Below are positions 32,604-36,192 of a DNA stretch of 36,192 bases, in pieces. Position 1 is the first letter of the stretch. Every line of letters starts with the position of its first letter. The position numbers and the translations under genes were made by a program. The DNA is from Verrucomicrobiaceae bacterium (GTDB lineage: Bacteria > Verrucomicrobiota > Verrucomicrobiia > Verrucomicrobiales > Verrucomicrobiaceae), in the NCBI GenBank assembly GCA_027489965.1, contig JAIXZA010000179.1:1-36192 (forward strand), read 5' to 3'. The notes beneath the pieces are model-generated. The model was given only the letters and a program-made list of their open reading frames with translations. It was not told the DNA's origin and did no database searches.

Positions 32604-33068
32604 ATGAACCCATTGATTCAGCGACGCATGCAGTCTGGCTCCACCCTGCTGGAGCTGATTGCCGTCATGTGCATCATGCTGCTAATCATTGGCATCGGCT
32701 TTGGAAGCTTTAAATTTCTAGACGAGAAAGACCCCTTTGAAGAGGCCTCACAAAATTTGGCTCAAATGTCCAAATTTGCTTTAAACACGGCTGTCTTACA
32801 GCACCGCGGCATGATGATTGGTTTTGAGAAAGAGAGCTTCGGTGTTGTCGGTGCTTCGGTAGATAAAATGGCAAACTTTTCACTGCCTGCGAACATGAAG
32901 ATGTTCATCAGACGCTGGGGCGGCAAGGGATGGGAAGATGCTGAAGGTCAAATCTGGAAGTTCGGTGAGCATGGCATCTGTGAGCCCTTAAAATTCCGAT
33001 TTGAGATCAAAAATGGTGGCAGTCATGAAGTGGAGTTCCACCCTTTAACTGGAGGTGTCGTCCAATGA
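32604..33068 (+). CDS. gspH: Minor pseudopilin, GspH-like
   Basis: The 154-residue protein has a prepilin leader ending QSG|STLLELIAVMCIMLLIIGIGFGSF (cleavage after Gly12, Glu at +5). The globular part is short and Phe-rich (FALNTAVLQHRGMMIGFEKESFGVV). The position second after gspG and the size fit GspH. It overlaps gspI by 4 bp. Which minor pseudopilin it represents is an assignment by order, since these proteins are poorly conserved. Confidence 0.78.
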   Translation: MNPLIQRRMQSGSTLLELIAVMCIMLLIIGIGFGSFKFLDEKDPFEEASQNLAQMSKFALNTAVLQHRGMMIGFEKESFGVVGASVDKMANFSLPANMKMFIRRWGGKGWEDAEGQIWKFGEHGICEPLKFRFEIKNGGSHEVEFHPLTGGVVQ

Positions 33069-33499
33069 AAATGAGCTATAGGCAGACCAGTGCTCCTCAC
33101 CGGAATAAGAGAGGCATGACGTTGCTGGAAGTCGTTCTTGCTCTCGCTGTTTTTAGCATCGCGGCACTGGCGTTGGTGGGGACGCTCAATAAAATTGCAG
33201 AAACGGCAGTCGAGTCACAAGTGATTCTGGAGGTCGAGCAAACACTGGAGTCTCTCATTGATGAATACGGAAAGATGCCGCAAATGCGGAATCTGGAAGA
33301 AGACATCAAGCCTGGACCTGATGGTGTAGCCTATCGGGTCAAGATAGAGCAGATTAAGGACCTGAAGAATAAAGACGGGCAATTTCTTCAAGACATGTTT
33401 CACATCCAAGCATTTGCACGTTGGAATGACGGTGGTGGCGTGATTGAGCTTGAAGCTGACAGCATGCGTTATGCTGGGGCTTTTCTACCGCGCCAATAA
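33065..33499 (+). CDS. gspI: Minor pseudopilin, GspI-like
   Basis: The 144-residue protein has the leader KRG|MTLLEVVLALAVFSIAALALVGTL (cleavage after Gly17, Glu at +5). LEVVLALAVFSI is the most recognisable feature of GspI. The C-terminal part is beta-rich. It begins in the ATGA at the end of gspH, and gspJ follows 12 bp later. Confidence 0.82.
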   Translation: MKMSYRQTSAPHRNKRGMTLLEVVLALAVFSIAALALVGTLNKIAETAVESQVILEVEQTLESLIDEYGKMPQMRNLEEDIKPGPDGVAYRVKIEQIKDLKNKDGQFLQDMFHIQAFARWNDGGGVIELEADSMRYAGAFLPRQ

Positions 33500-33511
33500 G
33501 AAGGGGAAGCC

Positions 33512-34192
33512 ATGAATACGATCACCACCCTTTCACCTACTAAGCGCCCATTAAAACAGAGGTCCAAAAGGGCATTCAATGTTGGCTTTACGCTACTGGA
33601 GATGATGGTGGCACTATCAGCCTTCGTTTTGCTCATGGGTGGAATCTTCGGCATTTCACAAGGCACCATGGAGCTGGCCAATGACGTGGGGCTAGCGCAG
33701 GATCGATCGCAAATTCGCCAAAACTTCGTAGAGTTTCTGCGCCGCTCTTTCCGCAATTTACCCGGAGATGCCGAAGTGCGGCTGAGCGTTAAGGCAAAGG
33801 GAGGCAGTTATGTGCCTACAATGAACATCGTGAATGGCGGCAGTTCTTTCACACCTGGCATCTCCTTGGCCCCAGATACCAGTATCGAACTCTTCGCCGA
33901 TGAGCGTCCAGGTGGTTATCTACGCGTGACTCTACGGGTTTTGGATCAAAAGCAGACTCAAGCCGTGCGCTCTAACCAAAACGTCAGTTATCGTCGCGAT
34001 CAAATCACTCTGCCGTTGCTGGATAATGTGAGTCGTTTCGAATGGCGCTTCTTTGATACAACAACGAATCGCTGGGAAAATAACTGGAAGGGACCCAATC
34101 GTCCGATCCTAGCGGAAATGAATTTGCAGCTGGATGATGGTTTTCAAACACGGGCTGTATTCTGGATTCCGCCGATTCTCCCTCCCCCATAA
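33512..34192 (+). CDS. gspJ: Minor pseudopilin, GspJ-like
   Basis: The 226-residue protein has a 25-residue basic leader and NVG|FTLLEMMVALSAFVLLMGGIFGIS (cleavage after Gly25, Glu at +5). FTLLEMMVALSAF is the GspJ pattern. The soluble part contains RSQIRQNFVEFLRRSFRNLPGDAE and YRRDQITLPLLDNVSRFEWRFFD, matching the RxxxLxxxLFxxxL and VxxFxxRFxD regions of GspJ. It ends one base before the gspK ATG. Confidence 0.83.
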   Translation: MNTITTLSPTKRPLKQRSKRAFNVGFTLLEMMVALSAFVLLMGGIFGISQGTMELANDVGLAQDRSQIRQNFVEFLRRSFRNLPGDAEVRLSVKAKGGSYVPTMNIVNGGSSFTPGISLAPDTSIELFADERPGGYLRVTLRVLDQKQTQAVRSNQNVSYRRDQITLPLLDNVSRFEWRFFDTTTNRWENNWKGPNRPILAEMNLQLDDGFQTRAVFWIPPILPPP

Positions 34193-35248
34193 ATGAACCT
34201 CAGTCATCATCTTCAATCTCGCCAGCAATCAGGCGCAGCGCTTCTGGCTGTGCTCTGGGTCATCGCGATGTTGATCGGTCTTGTCGCTGGTGTTTCTCTG
34301 CTGCTCAACCAGGACCTTGAAGCATCAGCCTCACGTCGGCAAATTTTCCGCGCACGAATGGTCGCTGAGGGGGCACTGAACATCGCCATGAACCCAGCTG
34401 TAAAAGCGGGCGATCCACTCTTAAAACGTCAGCTTTCCGAGGATGAAGCCTATGAAGTACAAGTCATCGGGGAGGGCGGTCGTCTGGATCCGAATATGTT
34501 GCTGGGAGTCTCGCGGGGGCCTCCCGTGCCACCTGATCCAAATGCACCTATCGCACCTGTTCCTCCTGCATCAGGGACCAACGGCAATCAAGTCCTCCGC
34601 AATGTCTTTATGCACTGGGGAATGAAGCTAGATCAGTCGGATAAGCTGATAGCTGACCTTACAGATTGGGTTGATGCAGATGATTTGCATACCAGGATCA
34701 ACAGTGCTGAAAAAAAGGAATACGGAAACAACGGAATGCCTTTCAATCGACCTTTTCGCAGCATTGAAGAGATGGCCTTGGTCCGCGGAATGGACCAGGT
34801 TGAGCGGGCATACCCTGAATGGCGGTCTTGGTTCAGTATTTATGCGGGTGCAAAATTTGATCTGAAATCTGCTAGGCCAGAGGTCGTCGTAGCGGTAACG
34901 GGCTGCCAGATGCGGCAGGCACAATCATTGCACACACGGTTTATAGGGCGTGATGGTTTGCTTGGCACCGAAGATGATCCACCAGTATTGCTCGACGAAG
35001 CCTTGGGCACGCTTGGACTCATTGGTCCTGCTGCGAACATAGGTTTTTATGACATCACTAGTTCAACAAACCGCATCGTGGTGAGAGTGCGTGTTGGGGA
35101 TCTGGAGCGTGAACTTTCCGCCGTCGCCCAAGGGCCACCTCCCAGTGTCGGCGGTGCTATCGGCCAAGGTGCGACCACCATCCTCTGGATGACAGAAGCA
35201 AATCCGATCAAAGACGCTGAGGGCCAAGATCCTCGCTCTACTCGGTGA
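34193..35248 (+). CDS. gspK: Minor pseudopilin GspK-like
   Basis: The 351-residue protein has the leader QSG|AALLAVLWVIAMLIGLVAGVSLL (cleavage after Gly14). It lacks the +5 Glu, as known GspK proteins do. LNQDLEASASRRQIFRARMVAEGALNIAMN corresponds to the GspK helix region (RaryaAEGA). The SAM-like domain contains ADLTDWVDADD and the FRSIEEMALVRGM loop found in GspK. The Pro-rich insertion (GPPVPPDPNAPIAPVPPASG) is atypical. The gene ends the operon; its last 11 bp overlap the 3' end of the convergent L,D-transpeptidase. No gspL, gspM or gspD follows. Confidence 0.86.
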   Translation: MNLSHHLQSRQQSGAALLAVLWVIAMLIGLVAGVSLLLNQDLEASASRRQIFRARMVAEGALNIAMNPAVKAGDPLLKRQLSEDEAYEVQVIGEGGRLDPNMLLGVSRGPPVPPDPNAPIAPVPPASGTNGNQVLRNVFMHWGMKLDQSDKLIADLTDWVDADDLHTRINSAEKKEYGNNGMPFNRPFRSIEEMALVRGMDQVERAYPEWRSWFSIYAGAKFDLKSARPEVVVAVTGCQMRQAQSLHTRFIGRDGLLGTEDDPPVLLDEALGTLGLIGPAANIGFYDITSSTNRIVVRVRVGDLERELSAVAQGPPPSVGGAIGQGATTILWMTEANPIKDAEGQDPRSTR

Positions 35249-35921
35249 TCTTTACTGGTGTGCCGAGAGGTGCGTTGGCGTAAAACGTCTGGGCCATGTT
35301 GGCTGGTAAGCGAATGCAGCCGTGGGAGTCGGCATAGCCGGGCATATAACCTTGATGCATTCCAACTCCGCCAGTAATGCGCATGAACCAATACATCTTA
35401 GCGCCATCGAACCTAGTTCCCGGCGGACGACGATCTTTGCGGTTGTCGATCTGGGTCATGACAATGCCGCCGTAGTCATTGATGTAGTCGCCATAAACCG
35501 AAGAAAGATGGTCGGCGTCCTTCTCAATGATGGTAAAGTTCCCTCGAGGTGTGGGGAAAGCCGGACTACCCGAGCAGATGGGGGATTCGCCGACCAATTG
35601 ATTGCCTTTGTAGAAATAGGCCCATTGTTCACTGAGCACGAGATGAATGCGTGGTCGTCCTCTGACGCCATCACCCTGCCAGTAAGATCCATCCCCCAGC
35701 ACGGACGTTTTGAGTTTCTGAAAATTTGGCACCTGGGGCATCTTCACCATGCCAAACGGTGCAAAGCGCCAGCGCTGGGGTGCCATTGCCACATACGAAC
35801 CACCGCCGGGAGCCTGAGTTGTGTAATACGGATTGGTTCTGACGCAGCTGACCGCTGAATAAAGACAGACCAACCCAAGAAGTAGTCGAACGTGGAGAAA
35901 CTTGAAGGAGCGTTGGTTCAT
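35238..35921 (-). CDS. L,D-transpeptidase (YkuD domain)
   Basis: Cell-envelope transpeptidase of 227 residues with the catalytic motif HGxxx-SHGCIR realised as GMHQGYMPGYADSHGCIRL (His189, His200, Cys202). The N-terminus is a signal peptide ending in VSC, possibly a lipoprotein signal with a non-canonical lipobox. The YkuD domain begins near RIHLVLSEQWAYFYKG and includes SGSPAFPTPRGNFTI. Known family members form 3-3 cross-links in peptidoglycan or attach lipoproteins to it. It stands alone with its own upstream region, and it is convergent and slightly overlapping with gspK. Confidence 0.92.
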   Translation of the reverse strand: MNQRSFKFLHVRLLLGLVCLYSAVSCVRTNPYYTTQAPGGGSYVAMAPQRWRFAPFGMVKMPQVPNFQKLKTSVLGDGSYWQGDGVRGRPRIHLVLSEQWAYFYKGNQLVGESPICSGSPAFPTPRGNFTIIEKDADHLSSVYGDYINDYGGIVMTQIDNRKDRRPPGTRFDGAKMYWFMRITGGVGMHQGYMPGYADSHGCIRLPANMAQTFYANAPLGTPVKITE

Positions 35922-35963
35922 GAAGGGAAGGCTTTAACTCAAGGCCGGTTTTTCGACAATGAA

Positions 35964-35980
35964 TGAAATGATCAATTTCA
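35964..35980. promoter_or_regulatory. Possible operator upstream of the L,D-transpeptidase
   Basis: Inverted repeat TGAAAT-GATCA-ATTTCA about 43 bp before the L,D-transpeptidase ATG (minus strand). It is a plausible dimeric-regulator site, but the arms are short and no regulator gene is nearby. Confidence 0.2.
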
Positions 35981-36073
35981 CTTGAGATCCAAAGCACAAA
36001 AGAGGCCCAAGAAGCGTCAAAATTGACACAATTCAGTCACAAACGCTCAATCTGGTGCTCGGAACGAAAAGAC

Positions 36074-36192
36074 TGAGGTGGACCCCGAAATTCGGGCCAG
36101 TAGTGAAGTTATGTGATTATAGTGATTACAGTCTTGGGGAGCACCCCAAAAGACCAAAACCTAATGAAAGCCAAACGTAAAAGACACGATGC
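36074..36192 (+). mobile_element. Left end of a probable IS3-family insertion sequence
   Basis: TGAGGTGGACCCCG (from 36074) looks like the terminal repeat of an IS3-family element, which begin with TG and commonly carry such GC-rich ends. About 90 bp inside, a start codon opens a basic OrfA-like frame. A perfect hairpin TTGGGG-AGCA-CCCCAA (36134-36149) stands 14 bp before that ATG. Such hairpins near IS ends can block transcription or translation entering from outside. The element continues beyond the right edge, so the right repeat and target duplication cannot be checked. Confidence 0.6.
36164..36192 (+). CDS. Transposase OrfA, first nine codons only
   Basis: The ATG at 36164 starts MKAKRKRHD and runs off the window. 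This matches the usual beginning of IS3-family OrfA (M-x-x-KRKRH-x-AEFKA), a helix-turn-helix protein that is joined to OrfB by programmed -1 frameshifting. Identification rests on nine residues and the preceding terminal repeat. Confidence 0.55.

Overview
The window looks like chromosomal DNA from a Verrucomicrobiota bacterium, most likely a Prosthecobacter/Verrucomicrobium-like member of the Verrucomicrobiaceae. This is inferred from moderate-to-high GC, weak or absent Shine-Dalgarno sites at many genes, a short pseudopilin/type II secretion operon, secreted SGNH esterases and acid phosphatases, and the general character of the proteins. No rRNA, tRNA or CRISPR array was found.

Layout. (1) 1-10098, minus strand: the translation cluster nusA-infB-rbfA-nrnA-truB runs leftward into three surface-polysaccharide genes (OafA-type acyltransferase with SGNH domain, GT4 glycosyltransferase, asparagine synthase cut by the left edge). 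A recognisable promoter and an intrinsic-terminator-like hairpin lie in the nusA leader, which suggests attenuation. (2) 10365-13520, plus strand: a phosphohexomutase, a strong terminator, and dihydroorotase (pyrC). (3) 13539-15947, minus: an 802-residue protein of unknown function whose C-terminus weakly recalls a degenerate CHAT domain. (4) 16067-17487, plus: an overlapping GT2 glycosyltransferase/methyltransferase pair of the type seen in aryl polyene (xanthomonadin-like) clusters, here without the other cluster genes. (5) 17554-21936, minus: alpha/beta hydrolase, a possible 29-residue membrane peptide, an anchored protein of unknown function, a palindromic intergenic element, trpG/pabA, a GT4 glycosyltransferase and an RluA-type pseudouridine synthase. 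(6) 21937-22444: 508 bases without a gene, holding a 41-bp tandem repeat array. (7) 22445-26108, plus: two small membrane proteins flanking a 50-residue DUF2256 zinc-ribbon-like gene, an SRPBCC protein, a D-threonine aldolase/D-serine dehydratase-like PLP enzyme, and a Tat-exported purple-acid-phosphatase-like enzyme. (8) 26120-28275: a MORN-repeat secreted protein (minus) and a sialate O-acetylesterase-like enzyme (plus). (9) 28355-35248, plus: a secreted protein of unknown function followed by gspE-F-G-H-I-J-K, a compact type II secretion/pseudopilus operon lacking the secretin and the C/L/M inner-membrane platform genes. (10) 35238-35921, minus: an L,D-transpeptidase. (11) 36074-end: the left end of a probable IS3-family insertion sequence with the first codons of its transposase OrfA.

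No clear new defence or mobile system is visible. The most interesting leads are the nusA leader attenuator, the 41-bp repeat array, the orphan aryl-polyene-type GT2/methyltransferase pair, the 802-residue orphan, and the minimal secretion operon with an atypical prepilin cleavage site in its major pseudopilin.
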